Of a stretch of 64,000 bases of DNA, positions 38,146 to 48,443 are shown in pieces. Each line of letters opens with the position of its first letter. Position 1 is the first letter of the stretch. The notes under the pieces are model-generated. The model was not told where the DNA came from. It ran no database searches and worked only from the letters and a program-made list of their open reading frames with translations. This DNA is from Deinococcus puniceus. GTDB lineage: Bacteria; Deinococcota; Deinococci; Deinococcales; Deinococcaceae. The translations under genes and the position numbers were made by a program. The stretch covers positions 2,636,001 through 2,700,000 of the forward strand of contig NZ_CP011387.1 of the NCBI RefSeq assembly GCF_001644565.1, given 5' to 3'.

Positions 38146-39342
38146 TTAGGGAACAGGTTGAAGGCTCTTGGCCGGAACTGGGGTCAGCTTGAGGTTCCGC
38201 AGGTCGGCGGCGTTGAGGCGGTAGACCAGCAGTGCTTCTTGGCCTTTGGCGGTGGCCGCAATCAGTTCGGCGGGTGTGTTGACGATTCGGCCTTTAGGGG
38301 CAGCCAGCAGGCCCCCCGATACTGCCCGCACCCGCAGCAAGTAGTACTCCTTGGCTGTGGCATTGGACTTGGCAACCAGACGCGCATTGCTGATGGTGGC
38401 AAACAAGGCTTGATCCGGGGCACCAAGCTTGAGCTTTGGGGATTGAGGATCGTTGTTATCAAAAACGAAGGCCAGTTCTACAGACGTTTGGGACAAGTTT
38501 TTGAGTTGCGTTTCCACCACTTCAAGCAGCAAGAACAGATAGAAGTCTGTGGCCTTCACAGGCGTGGCTGCTGTTCCCAGTTGCACGCGGGCGGGGCCAA
38601 TTTCCAGCACCGGATTGTCAATGCCGCTGAGACGCAGCGTGACATCAGAGGGCAACATGTGCCTGAGCAAGCTCACCAGTGGGGCCGCCTGAAGATAAGC
38701 TTGCCCACCGATCATCTTGGTACTTCCGCTCAGGTCTAGCCCCTGAATATCTTTCCGGCCCGGAAACGTCAACTGAAGATAGCCGTCAAAGCCGGGAATT
38801 GTATTGACGATAATTCCGCCTTTACGCAAGGCGGCTAGCAGATCGGCCAGAGACAAGAGGGTGTTGACTGGCGCTGGAATCATGGCGCGGCAGTCGGCTT
38901 CCAATTTTGCCCGCGCACCCGGCTGTGCCAGCTTGAGCCGCAGTGCCGCTGCATCTGACAGGCTCATTCGGCTCAACATCGCTTCGTCATGTTGGCAAGT
39001 CTGGGCTAACTCCTGCGGATCAGGAATAGCCCGCACCATCGGCACTTGTGCGACGGCCTGCCAGCCCAACAGCGTGCCAATTCCAGCCAGCAACAACCCC
39101 CGGTACACGGTAGGCAAGGTATGCACGGCGTTCAGGTCACGGGCGACGGCGGAGGCGCTGCCAAAGTCGCGCAGGGCAGTAGTCAGCGCCGCGTGTTCAT
39201 CCAGCCCCAGCAAGCGGTGACGGTGAATCTTGTCTTCCAGTGCGCCGCGAAGTTCCAATTGGGCATCCTGACGGCGCGGGCCGCGTAATCCCCGTGTGGC
39301 CTGCCGAACATAACCTTCAAGTTGGCGCTCCACGTCCTTCAT
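38146..39342 (-). CDS. Membrane-associated protein downstream of PadR
   Basis: I do not recognise most of this 398-residue protein. The N-terminus ('MKDVERQLEGYVRQATRGL', 'LRGALEDKIHRHRLLGLDE') resembles the permease-prefix/HAAS domain found after PadR regulators. One membrane helix follows ('YRGLLLAGIGTLLGWQAV'). The rest is a beta-rich region with Leu-rich stretches ('GGIIVNTIPGFDGYLQLTF'). It overlaps the PadR gene by 4 bases (ATGA), so PadR probably controls it. Confidence 0.7.
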   Translation of the reverse strand: MKDVERQLEGYVRQATRGLRGPRRQDAQLELRGALEDKIHRHRLLGLDEHAALTTALRDFGSASAVARDLNAVHTLPTVYRGLLLAGIGTLLGWQAVAQVPMVRAIPDPQELAQTCQHDEAMLSRMSLSDAAALRLKLAQPGARAKLEADCRAMIPAPVNTLLSLADLLAALRKGGIIVNTIPGFDGYLQLTFPGRKDIQGLDLSGSTKMIGGQAYLQAAPLVSLLRHMLPSDVTLRLSGIDNPVLEIGPARVQLGTAATPVKATDFYLFLLLEVVETQLKNLSQTSVELAFVFDNNDPQSPKLKLGAPDQALFATISNARLVAKSNATAKEYYLLRVRAVSGGLLAAPKGRIVNTPAELIAATAKGQEALLVYRLNAADLRNLKLTPVPAKSLQPVP

Positions 39343-39668
39343 ACCGTCCCCCCGATGACGCCCTGCACAGCGCGGCGAAACTGTTCGTAGCGTTCGCGTT
39401 GGGCTTTCAGTTCCTGCTGGCCGCTGGGGGTGAGGGTGTAAAACTTGACTGGGCTGCCCCCACGCGGCAACTGCTCGAATGCGCCGCTGATCCACCCGGC
39501 TTTTTCTAGGCGGTGCAGGGCCGGATACAGCGTGCCTTCGCGCAGGCTGAAATAGCCGTCAGTAGCGGCCTGTACGTCGGCAATGATCTGCCCGCCGTAG
39601 CGCGAGCCTTGCTCTAGGGTAGCGAGCAGCAGCAAATCCAAGTGGCCTTTCAATTGTTGGGCGTCCAT
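39339..39668 (-). CDS. PadR-family transcriptional regulator
   Basis: This 109-residue winged-helix repressor has the PadR pattern 'LKGHLDLLLLATLEQGSRYG' (start), 'FSLREGTLYPALHRLEKAGW' (recognition helix and wing), and a short C-terminal helix. AGGAG lies 5 bases before the ATG at 39668. An upstream inverted repeat is a likely operator. It heads a two-gene operon with the membrane protein. Confidence 0.88.
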   Translation of the reverse strand: MDAQQLKGHLDLLLLATLEQGSRYGGQIIADVQAATDGYFSLREGTLYPALHRLEKAGWISGAFEQLPRGGSPVKFYTLTPSGQQELKAQRERYEQFRRAVQGVIGGTV

Positions 39669-39708
39669 ACGGCTCCTCTCTGCCTCGGCGTCTGCTTGGG
39701 CAGCCATC

Positions 39709-39756
39709 GCTTTCCGATGTTGTGGTGACATCGTAAGGCAAGGGGCATCGGAAAGC
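39709..39756. promoter_or_regulatory. Candidate PadR operator
   Basis: An 11-bp perfect inverted repeat GCTTTCCGATG/CATCGGAAAGC surrounds a smaller dyad CGATGT-N7-ACATCG (39715-39733). The inner dyad resembles the ATGT-N-ACAT sites of known PadR proteins and lies about 47-65 bases upstream of the PadR start. Confidence 0.55.
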
Positions 39757-39836
39757 AAGGTCTGTGGTACAAAGAGATCGCCTCCGCTCTATCGCCAAAC
39801 TCACTGCGACTAAAGCAGAGGCTTTGTCTAAGCGCC

Positions 39837-40799
39837 TCAACTCTCGGTAAACGCTCCCAACGCCCGGAACCGTGCGGCCCGTTGCGCTTTCAGCTCCCCC
39901 TCGTTCAGCAGGCCCAGTTCGTCCAGATGACGGCCCACCGCCTCGCCCAGTGCGGCGGCAGCGGCGTCCAAATCCAGATGTGCGCCGCCTACAGGTTCGG
40001 GGATCACTTCTTCCACGATGCCCAGTTCCAGCAAGTCGGGGGCCGTCAGCTTCAGGGCTTCGGCGGCTTTGGGGGCCTGTGCCGAATCGCGCCACAGGAT
40101 CGCCGCGCAGGATTCGGGGGAAATGACGCTGTACCACGCATTTTCCTGAATCAGCACGCGGTTGCCCACGCCAATCGCCAGTGCCCCGCCGCTGCCGCCC
40201 TCGCCAATCACGGCGCACACGGCAGGCACTTTCAGGCGCACCATCCGCTGAATGCTTTCGGCAATGGCCCACGCTTGGCCGCGCTCCTCGGCCTCTATGC
40301 CGGGGTACGCGCCGGGAGTGTCGATCAGGCACACCACCGGCAGGCCAAATTTGTCGGCCAAATCCATCAGGCGCATGGCCTTGCGGTAGCCTTCGGGGTT
40401 GCTCATGCCAAAGCGCCTCCGCACGCGGCTTTTGGTGTCGCGGCCTTTTTGCTGCATAAGGAGCATCACGGGGCGGCCCTGCCAGCGCCCTGGCCCGCCG
40501 ATCAGGGCGTGGTCGTCGGCAAAATTGCGGTCTCCGTGCAGCTCGGTAAAGTCTGTGACGAGGCGCTCGGTGTAATCATGCGCGGTGGGCCTTCCCGGTG
40601 CACGGGCCAGTTGCACCCGCTCCCAGCGCGTCATCACGGCGTTTGCCGGGGCCATTCTCAGCCGCTCCACTTCGGCCCGCAAGGTATGAATCGTGGAATC
40701 CAGATTCTGCCCGGTTTCCCGCGCCGTCACTTCTAGGTCGTGTACGCGGGCTTCCAGTTTTTTCAGGGTGGCTTTGAGGTCGATGGATGGGATCGTCAT
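39837..40799 (-). CDS. accA: Acetyl-CoA carboxylase carboxyltransferase subunit alpha
   Basis: This 320-residue subunit transfers carboxyl from biotin to acetyl-CoA, the first step of fatty acid synthesis. Motifs include '[20 protein letters not shown]' near the N-terminus, '[20 protein letters not shown]', '[20 protein letters not shown]', '[20 protein letters not shown]' and '[19 protein letters not shown]'. The length is normal. Its start codon overlaps the accD stop by one base (TAATG), so the two are coupled. Confidence 0.96.
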   Translation of the reverse strand: MTIPSIDLKATLKKLEARVHDLEVTARETGQNLDSTIHTLRAEVERLRMAPANAVMTRWERVQLARAPGRPTAHDYTERLVTDFTELHGDRNFADDHALIGGPGRWQGRPVMLLMQQKGRDTKSRVRRRFGMSNPEGYRKAMRLMDLADKFGLPVVCLIDTPGAYPGIEAEERGQAWAIAESIQRMVRLKVPAVCAVIGEGGSGGALAIGVGNRVLIQENAWYSVISPESCAAILWRDSAQAPKAAEALKLTAPDLLELGIVEEVIPEPVGGAHLDLDAAAAALGEAVGRHLDELGLLNEGELKAQRAARFRALGAFTES

Positions 40800-41698
40800 T
40801 ACGCGGGGGCCTCGGTGGAGGGTGGGGCGGGCTGTTCGGCGGGAGGGGCGTCGGGAGCGCGGCGGGTCAGCACGCCCAGCAGTCCGGCCAGAAAGCTGCG
40901 GTGGGTGCGGCGGTCTACCACATCGTCGATCATGCCGTGTTCCAGCAAAAATTCGGCCCGCTGAAAGCCTTCGGGCAGGCTCTGGCGGATGGTCTGCTGA
41001 ATCACACGCGGCCCCGCAAAGCCGATCAAGGCTCCGGGTTCGGCCATGATCACATCGGCAATGGTGGCAAAACTGGCCGTCACGCCCCCGGTGGTCGGGT
41101 CGGTCAGAATGCTGACGTAGGGCAAGCCCCGCGCCGTCAGGCTCTCTAGGGCCACCGTCGTTTTTGCCATCTGCATCAGCGACAACGCGCTTTCCTGCAT
41201 TCTGGCCCCGCCACTGGCCGCCACCAGCACAAACGGCGTGCCTATTTCGGCAGAATGTTCGGCGGCGCGGCTGATTTCCTCGCCCACCACGCTGCCCATG
41301 CTGCCGCCACTGAAGGCGAAATCCATGACCGCCAAGGTTACGGGCAAGCCCAGAATGCTGCCTGTACCCGTCAGAATCGCGTCTGGGCGGCCCGTCTTCT
41401 TCTGGGCGCGGCTCAGGCGGTCTACGTAAGCTTCGGTATCCTGAAAGGTCAGGGGGTCGGTGGGATGCACGCGGCCCGACAACTGCACGAACGAGCCTTC
41501 ATCGAGCAGCACCTCCACACGCCGCCCCGCCTCTAGGCGCAGGTGGTGGCTGCATTTGGGGCACACCCAAAGGCTGGCCTCTAAGTCGCGGTTATAGACA
41601 CTTTCCTTGCACGCAGGACACTGCGTCCACAGGTCTGGCATGTCGCTGCCCGCTTGCTGCTGCGGGCGGCGTCTGCGAAAAAAACGATCTAACGCCAT
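40799..41698 (-). CDS. accD: Acetyl-CoA carboxylase carboxyltransferase subunit beta
   Basis: This 299-residue partner of AccA has an N-terminal zinc ribbon '[20 protein letters not shown]' continuing PKC (four Cys), then the crotonase-like core: '[19 protein letters not shown]' type residues (here ..[14 protein letters not shown]), '[18 protein letters not shown]', '[19 protein letters not shown]' and '[17 protein letters not shown]'. A Pro/Ala-rich tail ends the protein. It is first in the accDA operon. A short gap with repeat R3 sequence lies upstream. Confidence 0.96.
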   Translation of the reverse strand: MALDRFFRRRRPQQQAGSDMPDLWTQCPACKESVYNRDLEASLWVCPKCSHHLRLEAGRRVEVLLDEGSFVQLSGRVHPTDPLTFQDTEAYVDRLSRAQKKTGRPDAILTGTGSILGLPVTLAVMDFAFSGGSMGSVVGEEISRAAEHSAEIGTPFVLVAASGGARMQESALSLMQMAKTTVALESLTARGLPYVSILTDPTTGGVTASFATIADVIMAEPGALIGFAGPRVIQQTIRQSLPEGFQRAEFLLEHGMIDDVVDRRTHRSFLAGLLGVLTRRAPDAPPAEQPAPPSTEAPA

Positions 41699-42132
41699 TC
41701 AGGGAACACTCCTTGCTCCCCATTCTAGACGCCACTTGGTCTAGGGGTTGCACCGGGTTCAAGTGAGGGGCGGGAAGGGCAGTCTAAGGGAGGGGGGTCT
41801 AAGGAAGGGCAGAAGGGCAATCGCTGGCGCTCACTTCCCCCCTCCCGCTGCTTTGCAGCGCCCTCCCCCGCAAGGGGAGAGGGCCAACAGCAAACCCATA
41901 CCGTCCCCGCCCCTCTCCGTGTGAGGCCGTCATCCGCGCAGCGGGTGGGCCAATTCCAGATCAAAGACGACTAGCGATTCCGCTTCAGATGAACGATTTA
42001 GCCGAGTCTGGACGCGGCAAGATCAATCCTCCCGAGCGGAGCGACCAACTCCCCTGACCCCTTTGGGGGCGGGGGCTGGGGGGTGGGGGAAAACGTGGGA
42101 GCAACTAGAAAACCTAGCTGTAATCCCTTCCC
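41699..42132. repeat. Intergenic region with repeat family R3, copy 2
   Basis: GTCTAAGG..AAGGGCA starts at about 41781, followed by CGCTGGCGCTCACTTCCCCCC and a GCTGCTTTGCAGC..CCTCCCCCGCAAGGGGAG hairpin to about 41890. From 41890 to 42100 there is no gene; a CCGAGCGGAGCGA piece recalls the R2 family core but is too short to assign. Confidence 0.5.
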
Positions 42133-42453
42133 TCAGTGCCCACTCGTCACCTTCAACCCAATAATCGCCACCACCATAAGCGCCATAAAGCCGAGGCGAG
42201 CAGCGGTGGCAGGCTCCTTGAACAGCACGATGCCCAGAATGGCCGCACCCACCGCGCCAATGCCCACCCACACGCCGTATGCCGTACCAATCGGCAGCGT
42301 TTTGACCGCCAGACCCAGCAGCGTGATGCTGGCAATCATGCTGGCCAATGTGAGCGCAGTGGGCAGCGGGCGCGTAAAGCCCTCGGTGTATTTCAGGCCA
42401 ATGGCCCAGCCCACTTCCAACAGTCCAGCCAAGACAAGCAGTATCCATGCCAT
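42133..42453 (-). CDS. Guanidinium exporter, SMR family (Gdx/SugE)
   Basis: This 106-residue four-helix antiporter exports guanidinium in exchange for protons. The SugE/Gdx pattern is clear: Glu13-equivalent in '[20 protein letters not shown]', the '[19 protein letters not shown]' loop, and 'GLKVTSGH' at the end. The assignment to guanidinium rather than drugs is strengthened by the guanidine-III riboswitch just upstream. The ATG at 42453 lies 21 bases after that element, with CGGAGGTG as ribosome site. Confidence 0.93.
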   Translation of the reverse strand: MAWILLVLAGLLEVGWAIGLKYTEGFTRPLPTALTLASMIASITLLGLAVKTLPIGTAYGVWVGIGAVGAAILGIVLFKEPATAARLGFMALMVVAIIGLKVTSGH

Positions 42454-42473
42454 GTTCCAACACCTCCGCAGGT

Positions 42474-42516
42474 GCGCCGTCTTGTCCTGACCGGGTACGG
42501 CGGTTCTCTCGTCCGG
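42474..42516 (-). promoter_or_regulatory. Guanidine-III (ykkC-III) riboswitch
   Basis: On the minus strand CCGGACGAG is followed after 5 bases by CGCCGTACCCGGTCAGGACA and then AGACGGCGC. These are the conserved core segments of the guanidine-III pseudoknot: CCGG pairs with CCGG of ACCCGGTCA, and GCGCCGT-like pairs with ACGGCGC. A hairpin CACCT/AGGTG over the ribosome site follows, so control is probably translational. A TACACT -10 box lies at 42548-42553. Confidence 0.93.
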
Positions 42517-42627
42517 AGTTCTCCCCAATAGGAGGGCAACTGAACCCAGTGTAGTGGCAGACGGTCAGCACTGGATAGGCAAAAAGGGAGCGGAGCGTAA
42601 GGCTGTGCTTACACTCCGGCTTGGAAG

Positions 42628-42735
42628 GGGAATCCCCCCATTGCTTTGCAATGCCCCCCTTAGAGGTGGGGACTTAACAGCTCTTGCGCTCCCCTTTAAG
42701 GGGGGCTGGCTGCGCAGCAGACTGGGGGTTCACCT
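42628..42735. repeat. Palindromic repeat family R1, copy 4
   Basis: GGAATCCCCCCATTGC..GCAATGCCCCCCTTAGAGG, then GCGCTCCCCTTTAAGGGGGG and GGGGGTTCACC. The GTTGC/GCAAC stem of other copies is ATTGC/GCAAT here, a paired change that keeps the stem. Confidence 0.8.
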
Positions 42736-42760
42736 TCCACCTCAGAACCCCCCTGCCCCC

Positions 42761-43468
42761 TCACACCCCCAAGTACGCACTCCGCACCCGGTCATCGGTC
42801 ATGAGTTCGTGCTGGCTGCCCTGCAAGCTCACGCGGCCTCCCTCCAGCACATAGCCCCGGTGGGCGATCCCCAGTGCGGCGTAAGCGTTTTGCTCGGCCA
42901 GCAGCACGCCCACGCCCGCCGCGTTTACGCGCTGCACGGCCTCAAAGACCTGCTCGACCACCAGTGGCGCGAGGCCCAGCGACGGCTCATCCAACAGCAG
43001 GAGTTTGGGGCGGGCCATCAGGGAGCGGGCAATAGCCACCATTTGTTGCTGCCCGCCCGACAAGCTGCCTGCCTGAACGTTGCGCTTTTCCACGAGCGCC
43101 GGAAACAGTTCGTAGACGCGCTCCAGTTCGCGGGCCGTGCCTGCCGGGTCTTTGCGGTGTACGAAGGCTCCCAGCCGCAGATTCTTTTCTACGCTCAGTT
43201 CGGGAAAGAGCAGGCGGCCTTCCGGACACTGCGCCACCCCGTTGGCAACGTTGAATTCTGGCTTGCCCCCCGTCAGAGACACCCCGTTCCAAGTGGCCGT
43301 GCCGCCCGAAGGCCGCTGCAAACCCGACAACGTGCGAAACAGGGTGCTTTTGCCTGCGCCGTTGGCCCCCAGCATCACCACGATTTCGCCGGGGCTGACG
43401 GTCAGGTTCAGGCTGTGCAGGGCCGTAAAGTGGCCGTAATTCACGCTCAGATCACGGATTTCAAGCAT
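42761..43468 (-). CDS. livF: Branched-chain amino acid ABC transporter ATPase LivF
   Basis: This 235-residue ATPase powers import of Leu/Ile/Val-type amino acids. Walker A '[18 protein letters not shown]', signature '[19 protein letters not shown]', and Walker B '[16 protein letters not shown]' are all intact. LivF is the shorter of the two ATPases and lacks the LivG insert. Its start overlaps livG by 8 bases. It is the last gene of the operon. Confidence 0.95.
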   Translation of the reverse strand: MLEIRDLSVNYGHFTALHSLNLTVSPGEIVVMLGANGAGKSTLFRTLSGLQRPSGGTATWNGVSLTGGKPEFNVANGVAQCPEGRLLFPELSVEKNLRLGAFVHRKDPAGTARELERVYELFPALVEKRNVQAGSLSGGQQQMVAIARSLMARPKLLLLDEPSLGLAPLVVEQVFEAVQRVNAAGVGVLLAEQNAYAALGIAHRGYVLEGGRVSLQGSQHELMTDDRVRSAYLGV

Positions 43469-44318
43469 GGGGCGTTTCTCCTGCGGAGGCTGCGGTCGCT
43501 TGGCCCATCTGCCCGCCGTGCGCGTGAGAGCCTAAGTAGGCCTCGATGACCGCCGGATCACGGCTGACCTGTGCAGGCACGCCCTCGCTGATTTTCTGGC
43601 CGTGATGCAGCACCAGAATATGATCGGCGAGGCTCATCACGAGGCTCATTTTGTGTTCCACCAGAATCACGGTCAGGCCGCCCGCCACCAGTTCGCGGAT
43701 CAGGGCCATCAGGCTCACGGTTTCTTCGGGGTTCATTCCGGCGGCGGGTTCGTCCAGCAGCAGCAATTTGGGGTTGCTGGCGAGCGCCATAGCAATGCCC
43801 ACGCGCTTCTGGCCCTCCTGCGTCATGGCTCCGGCGGGGCGGGCGGCATGTGCGGCAATGCCCACGCGGGTCAGGGCGGTCATGGCGGCGTCGCGGCTTT
43901 CCTGTTCGTCGCGGCGCTCGCGGCCTGTACGTAGCAGCGCGTCCAGCAGCCCGGCGCGGGTACGCACGCGGTGGCCGATCATGGCGTTTTCCAGCACGCT
44001 CAGTTCCTTGTAGATGGTGGTGGTCTGAAAGGTGCGGGCCATGCCACTCGCCACCACTTCATGCGTTTTCAGGCGCGTGATGTCTTGGCCCTGAAAGATG
44101 ATCCGGCCTGTGGTGGGCTGGTAAAACCCGGAAATCAGGTTGAAGAAAGTGCTTTTGCCCGCACCGTTGGGGCCGATGATGGCCGTAATTTGGCCTGCGG
44201 GGATGGTGGCGGTCACGTCCTTGACGGCGTGCAGGCCGCCAAAACGAATCCCCAGCCCTTCCACGCGCAGCAGTTCGGAACCGGCCTGCACGACTTTAGA
44301 TTGGACGACTTCAGGCAC
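43461..44318 (-). CDS. livG: Branched-chain amino acid ABC transporter ATPase LivG
   Basis: The second ATPase of the system has 285 residues. Walker A is '[18 protein letters not shown]'; '[20 protein letters not shown]' with the LivG-type RTFQ follows; Walker B is '[20 protein letters not shown]'. The ABC signature is altered ('[20 protein letters not shown]', TQEGQ instead of LSGGQ), as in several LivG proteins, where activity relies on the LivF site. The first 20 residues extend beyond the usual start. It overlaps livM by 8 bases. Confidence 0.93.
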   Translation of the reverse strand: MPEVVQSKVVQAGSELLRVEGLGIRFGGLHAVKDVTATIPAGQITAIIGPNGAGKSTFFNLISGFYQPTTGRIIFQGQDITRLKTHEVVASGMARTFQTTTIYKELSVLENAMIGHRVRTRAGLLDALLRTGRERRDEQESRDAAMTALTRVGIAAHAARPAGAMTQEGQKRVGIAMALASNPKLLLLDEPAAGMNPEETVSLMALIRELVAGGLTVILVEHKMSLVMSLADHILVLHHGQKISEGVPAQVSRDPAVIEAYLGSHAHGGQMGQATAASAGETPHA

Positions 44319-45339
44319 GCTTGGCCCCCTTGTTGCCCGTCACTGCCGACATGGCGCGTTTGGCCCGCGCCTTCATCCACAGGCCCGCCAAGCCCTGCGG
44401 CGCGAACATGATCAGCAGAATGAGCAGCGGCCCGAACACGATGTATTGGTAGTCTTGCAGCCCCTTGAGGCTCTGGGTCAGCGTGTACATCAGTGCAGGC
44501 CCGATGAGTGGCCCGGCCAGCGTGCCCAGCCCGCCCACCAACAGGTACAGCAGCACCGTGAAGGTCATGACCGGGCCAGCCGACGCCGAACCCAGAAAGC
44601 CCACGTACACGGCATAAACACCGCCCGCAAAGCCTGCGATGGCCGTAGACAGCATCATGGCCCGCAGCTTGTGCGTGAACACGTCTATGCCCGCACTCCG
44701 CGCCAAATCCTCGCCGCCGCGAATGGCGATCAGCGAACGCCCGAACACGCTGCCCCGCGCCCGCGCTACTGCCAGCACCGTCAGAATCAGGGAAATCAGG
44801 GCCAGATAGTAAAACCCAGCCGACAGCTTGATGCCCACGCCCTGAGACAAGGCCTCTAGGCCAGCAGGCGGATTGATGCCGTTCAGGCCCTCGTTGCCGC
44901 CTGTGAGCGTGTCCCATTTGTTGATGACCAGCATGATGATGACGCCCACGCCGAGGGTAAAAATGGAAAAGGCGTCGCCCTTGGTGCGGAAGGCCACCAG
45001 CCCCAGCAGCAGCCCCAGCACGGCGCACAGCGCCACCGCCACCGGCCATGCCAGCCAGAAACTCCAGCCCGCCTTGAGGGTCAGGATGCCCACCGTGTAC
45101 GCGCCGATGCCGAAAAAGCCCGCGTGGGCCAGCGGCAACTGCCCGGTGTAGCCCAGCAGCACGTTCATGCCGTAGGCCAGCATCGCGTAAATCATGATGT
45201 TGATGCCGATGTCGAGCAGATATCCCGATGGCCCGAACAGCGGCACCAGCGCGGCCACCGCGAATACGGCCACCCAGCCCCATCTGCCCACTTTGAAGCG
45301 GCCCGCTCCCGCGCTTCCCGGTTGTGTGTTGCTGAGCAT
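44311..45339 (-). CDS. livM: Branched-chain amino acid ABC transporter permease LivM
   Basis: This 342-residue membrane subunit has 8-10 helices. LivM marks include '[20 protein letters not shown]', '[20 protein letters not shown]' (ATPase-contacting loop), and '[18 protein letters not shown]'. It pairs with LivH to form the channel. The ATG at 45339 shares a base with the livH stop (TGATG). Confidence 0.94.
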   Translation of the reverse strand: MLSNTQPGSAGAGRFKVGRWGWVAVFAVAALVPLFGPSGYLLDIGINIMIYAMLAYGMNVLLGYTGQLPLAHAGFFGIGAYTVGILTLKAGWSFWLAWPVAVALCAVLGLLLGLVAFRTKGDAFSIFTLGVGVIIMLVINKWDTLTGGNEGLNGINPPAGLEALSQGVGIKLSAGFYYLALISLILTVLAVARARGSVFGRSLIAIRGGEDLARSAGIDVFTHKLRAMMLSTAIAGFAGGVYAVYVGFLGSASAGPVMTFTVLLYLLVGGLGTLAGPLIGPALMYTLTQSLKGLQDYQYIVFGPLLILLIMFAPQGLAGLWMKARAKRAMSAVTGNKGAKRA

Positions 45340-46199
45340 CAATTTCCCCTCTTAAACAGACCCTGCGGCCTCAGCGCCAGCACGAGTACCAGCATGGCGA
45401 ACCCGATCACATCGGAGAAATCGAGGCTGATGTAGTAGCCGCCGAAGACTTCGGCTAGCGCCAGCAGGAACGCCCCCACGATGGCCCCCGGTACGCTGCC
45501 CATGCCGCCCAGAATGATGATGGCGAAGACTTTCAGGTTCATGACCTCGCCCATGCTGGGAGATACCGAAATGATAGGCGCGATCAGGGTGGCCGCCGCC
45601 GCCGCCAACGCCCCCGAAATGGCGAAGGTGAGCATGCCGACGCGGTTGGTATTCACGCCCACCAGCCGCGCACCCTCGCGGTTTTGGCTCATGGCCTCGA
45701 TGGTGGCTCCGGTCAGCGTGCGTTTCAGGAAGTAGTTCAGGCCGATCATGGTCAGCACCGACGCGCCGATGACCAGCAGACGCTGCCAAGTGATGATGAC
45801 GCTGCCCACGTTCACGATGCCCGGCACCGGCTCGGTAATCTGCTTGAAATCCGGCCCCCACACCAACTGCACGGCGGCTTCTAGGAAGAACAACATGCCC
45901 AGCGCGGCAATCATGGAATGCACGTGCGGCGCGTTTCTCATCGGATAAAAGATCACGCGCTCCATGAAGGCGGCCAAGAGTGCCACCCCCAGCGCCGAAA
46001 TGATCAGCGCGGGCACGTAGCCCCAGCCCAGCCCCGTCAGGACGGCGTAACTGAGGTACGCGCCCAGCATGTACAGCCCGCCGTGAGCGAAATTGGGCAC
46101 GCGCATCACGCCGTAGACCAGCGTGAGGCCGAGCGCCACCAGCGCGTACACGCCGCCCAGCGCCAGCGCATTGAACAGTTGTTGCAAGAATGTAGACAA
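45339..46199 (-). CDS. livH: Branched-chain amino acid ABC transporter permease LivH
   Basis: This 286-residue membrane subunit carries the LivH pattern '[20 protein letters not shown]', '[20 protein letters not shown]', '[20 protein letters not shown]' and '[20 protein letters not shown]'. A TTG start at 46199 follows AGGAG by about 9 bases. A 205-base gap with a hairpin separates it from the binding protein gene. Confidence 0.92.
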   Translation of the reverse strand: MSTFLQQLFNALALGGVYALVALGLTLVYGVMRVPNFAHGGLYMLGAYLSYAVLTGLGWGYVPALIISALGVALLAAFMERVIFYPMRNAPHVHSMIAALGMLFFLEAAVQLVWGPDFKQITEPVPGIVNVGSVIITWQRLLVIGASVLTMIGLNYFLKRTLTGATIEAMSQNREGARLVGVNTNRVGMLTFAISGALAAAAATLIAPIISVSPSMGEVMNLKVFAIIILGGMGSVPGAIVGAFLLALAEVFGGYYISLDFSDVIGFAMLVLVLALRPQGLFKRGN

Positions 46200-46296
46200 G
46201 GGCAGATTCTCCTGATGCAGATTCCGATGGGAAGCCCAAACGACTCAGCTTCTCATCCGTAAGACGCGGTGAAAGGGAGGCAAGCTCATCAAATAA

Positions 46297-46327
46297 CCCG
46301 CGCCCCAACACGGATGTAGGGCGCGGG
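46297..46327 (-). terminator. Intra-operon hairpin between livJ-type gene and livH
   Basis: CCCGCGCCC pairs with GGGCGCGGG around a 13-base loop and is followed on the minus strand by TTATTTGAT. Partial termination or mRNA protection here would give the binding protein more message than the membrane genes. Confidence 0.6.
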
Positions 46328-46404
46328 CGATGGATTCTGGGTCAAGCGGGCAGAGGCACAGCTGCCCACCGAACTTGGTTGCTCAGTGCGCCTCTACTCC
46401 GGCT

Positions 46405-47577
46405 TTACTTGTAGACCTTGGTCACGCGCAGCTTGGTGTATTTGCCGTCTTTCACGCTGGCGATGATGAACTCGGCGTCTACGTGGCCGCCCGCTGTGAC
46501 GCCCAGCAGCTTGTACACGGTTTTGCCGAGGGGCAGGGCCTTGGCCGCCGCGTTCAGCTGGGCACGCACGGCTTTGGGGTCTTCGGTGGTTCCGGCCAGT
46601 TCCATGGCCTTGGCCAGCACGTTCATGCCCATGTAATTCAGGCCCGCTTCGCTGGTAGGAATCTTTTTGTAGGCCCGCTGGTACTGGTTCACGAAGACCT
46701 GTGTGCCGGGGAATTCCTTGGTGGGCATCACGCCCACAGAGCCGTCAAGGTAGGAGCGGGGCACGATGGTGTCCATCTGCTCGAACTTGGCCTGATCCAT
46801 GACGATGAAGCCGCCCTTGAAGCCCTGCTCGCGGGCTGCCTTGACCACCAGCGCGGTGGGCTGGCTGGGGCCGCCGATAAACAGCACGTCGGGCTTGTCG
46901 GCCAGCGCCTTGGTCACGGCGGAGGAGTAATCCACGGTGGTGTTGTAATCCACGCCGTTGTTGGTGCCCACCGTTCCGCCCTGCTTTTTCCACTCGCCCA
47001 TAATCGCTTCGCCCCACTGCTTGCCGTAGGCGCTGGTGGTGCCGATCATGCCCAGCTTCTTGCCGAAGGCCTTCATCTGGGTGGACACGAAAGGCTGGAG
47101 GTAGTTGTCGTAGCGGGGAGGCAGCATGAACGTCATGGCGTTCTTGGCTTCCAGAATGGCGGGTTCGCTGGAGTAGGCCACCAGCAGGAATTCGGGGTCA
47201 CGCACGGCCAGCGGCTGCACCGTCAGAATGCCCCCGGCGTGCGGCACGAAAATAAAGTCGATGCCCTGAGAGGTGAGGCGGCGCACGTTGGTGGCCGTTT
47301 CGTTGGGCAGGTAGCGGTCATCGAGGCTCACGAGCTTGAAGGTCACTTTCTCGCCCTTCACGGTGATGCCGCCCGCCTTGTTCATTTCGTTGATGGCCAT
47401 TTCGATGCCCGACTGCACGTCTTTGCCGTAAAACGCCGCGCCGCCGGAGAGGGGAGCGCTGAAGCCGATGCTGACCACTTTCTGGCCGAGGGCCGACGCG
47501 CCGAGGAGGGCCACGGCGAGGGAAGCGAGTTTGAGGCCGAGACGCCGACGACTGCTGTTGCCTGAAAGTTGCTTCAT
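46405..47577 (-). CDS. Branched-chain amino acid ABC transporter substrate-binding protein
   Basis: This 390-residue periplasmic protein of the LivJ/LivK type binds the imported amino acid. The signal peptide is unusual in length, with a basic start ([20 protein letters not shown]) and AAS-type cleavage near 'GASALGQ'. '[20 protein letters not shown]' and '[11 protein letters not shown]' are the family start. AGGAGG lies about 6 bases before the ATG. It is first in the operon livJ-H-M-G-F. Ligand choice (Leu, Val or other amides) cannot be told from sequence. Confidence 0.92.
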   Translation of the reverse strand: MKQLSGNSSRRRLGLKLASLAVALLGASALGQKVVSIGFSAPLSGGAAFYGKDVQSGIEMAINEMNKAGGITVKGEKVTFKLVSLDDRYLPNETATNVRRLTSQGIDFIFVPHAGGILTVQPLAVRDPEFLLVAYSSEPAILEAKNAMTFMLPPRYDNYLQPFVSTQMKAFGKKLGMIGTTSAYGKQWGEAIMGEWKKQGGTVGTNNGVDYNTTVDYSSAVTKALADKPDVLFIGGPSQPTALVVKAAREQGFKGGFIVMDQAKFEQMDTIVPRSYLDGSVGVMPTKEFPGTQVFVNQYQRAYKKIPTSEAGLNYMGMNVLAKAMELAGTTEDPKAVRAQLNAAAKALPLGKTVYKLLGVTAGGHVDAEFIIASVKDGKYTKLRVTKVYK

Positions 47578-47990
47578 AGGTGATCCTCCTGCCGGGTACA
47601 GACAGTCGTGGGGCAAAAAATTGACCGACGTAGCACTGGCTGCTCCAGACTCTTGTTAAGCGTTGTGTGTAATGTCTATGCTGGCACGCAAGAATAGGGG
47701 TGTCAATTCATTCTGTTTCAATCGGCCCCTTTGCCCCCAATGTTTGAACTGGCCCCCCAAATCTCATAAATGGCTCATCTGGGGCAGGGCAGGGTGATTC
47801 TGGCCCGTGTAGAGCAGTTCTCCGAATTACGTGTGCAGGGGAACACCACCCCTGTCCACTCCATTCTCTGCGTCGCAGCTTTTCAAGTCTGCACTGCTCC
47901 GTCAAATTCACTCACTCTGTTCGGACAGAAGAACAGGAAAATGGCACCTGCTTCTTCTGTCAAATGCTTTAGGCGCGATACTGCACCCCG
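47578..47990. other. Intergenic region between divergent genes
   Basis: About 410 bases between the divergent liv operon and thioesterase genes. It must hold both promoters; I see no clear -35/-10 pair and no gene. A GATACT box lies about 10 bases before the thioesterase ATG. Confidence 0.4.
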
Positions 47991-48443
47991 ATGAACGATC
48001 AGCCCGCTCCGATTGCCCCCGCCCCGCGCAGCCGCGCCCGCATGCTGGAACTGGTGTTTCCCAAAGACAGCAACTACCACGGCACGGCCTTCGGCGGATT
48101 CGTGCTGTCTCTGATGGACAAGGCCGCCAGCGTGGCCGCCGTGCGCCATTCCAGAGGCAGTGTGGTCACCGCCCGCATGGACGGCGTGGATTTTCATGTG
48201 CCGATCCGGGTGGGCGACGCCGTGGCGCTGGACGCCCGCGTGGTGCGCGTGGGCCGCACGTCCATGACCATCCGGGTGGACGTGTACCGCGAAACGATGG
48301 CCAGCGGCGAGGTGCAACTGGCCACCACTGGGCATTTCGTGTTCGTGGCGCTGGACGAACAGGGCAAGCCGCGCCCTGTGCCCGCCTTGCACGACGGCGC
48401 AGATTTGGCCCAGAACGATCCCGACTTCGAGGAGCGCCCATGA
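47991..48443 (+). CDS. Acyl-CoA thioesterase (hotdog fold)
   Basis: This 150-residue hotdog-fold protein hydrolyses acyl-CoA. The YciA/BFIT-like core is '[20 protein letters not shown]' with the catalytic Asp in '[18 protein letters not shown]', then '[20 protein letters not shown]' and '[18 protein letters not shown]'. Chain preference is unknown. A leaderless start is plausible. It overlaps the phosphatase gene by 4 bases (ATGA). Confidence 0.85.
   Translation: MNDQPAPIAPAPRSRARMLELVFPKDSNYHGTAFGGFVLSLMDKAASVAAVRHSRGSVVTARMDGVDFHVPIRVGDAVALDARVVRVGRTSMTIRVDVYRETMASGEVQLATTGHFVFVALDEQGKPRPVPALHDGADLAQNDPDFEERP

Noticed and set aside
41940..42060. Possible further R2 copy (CCGAGCGGAGCGACC)
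   Set aside because: Core similarity only; no terminal TACCAAA/CCGTA pair.
47831..48439. Longer frame running through the thioesterase into the phosphatase
   Set aside because: The thioesterase frame has a clear hotdog fold; the phosphatase starts at the ATGA overlap.
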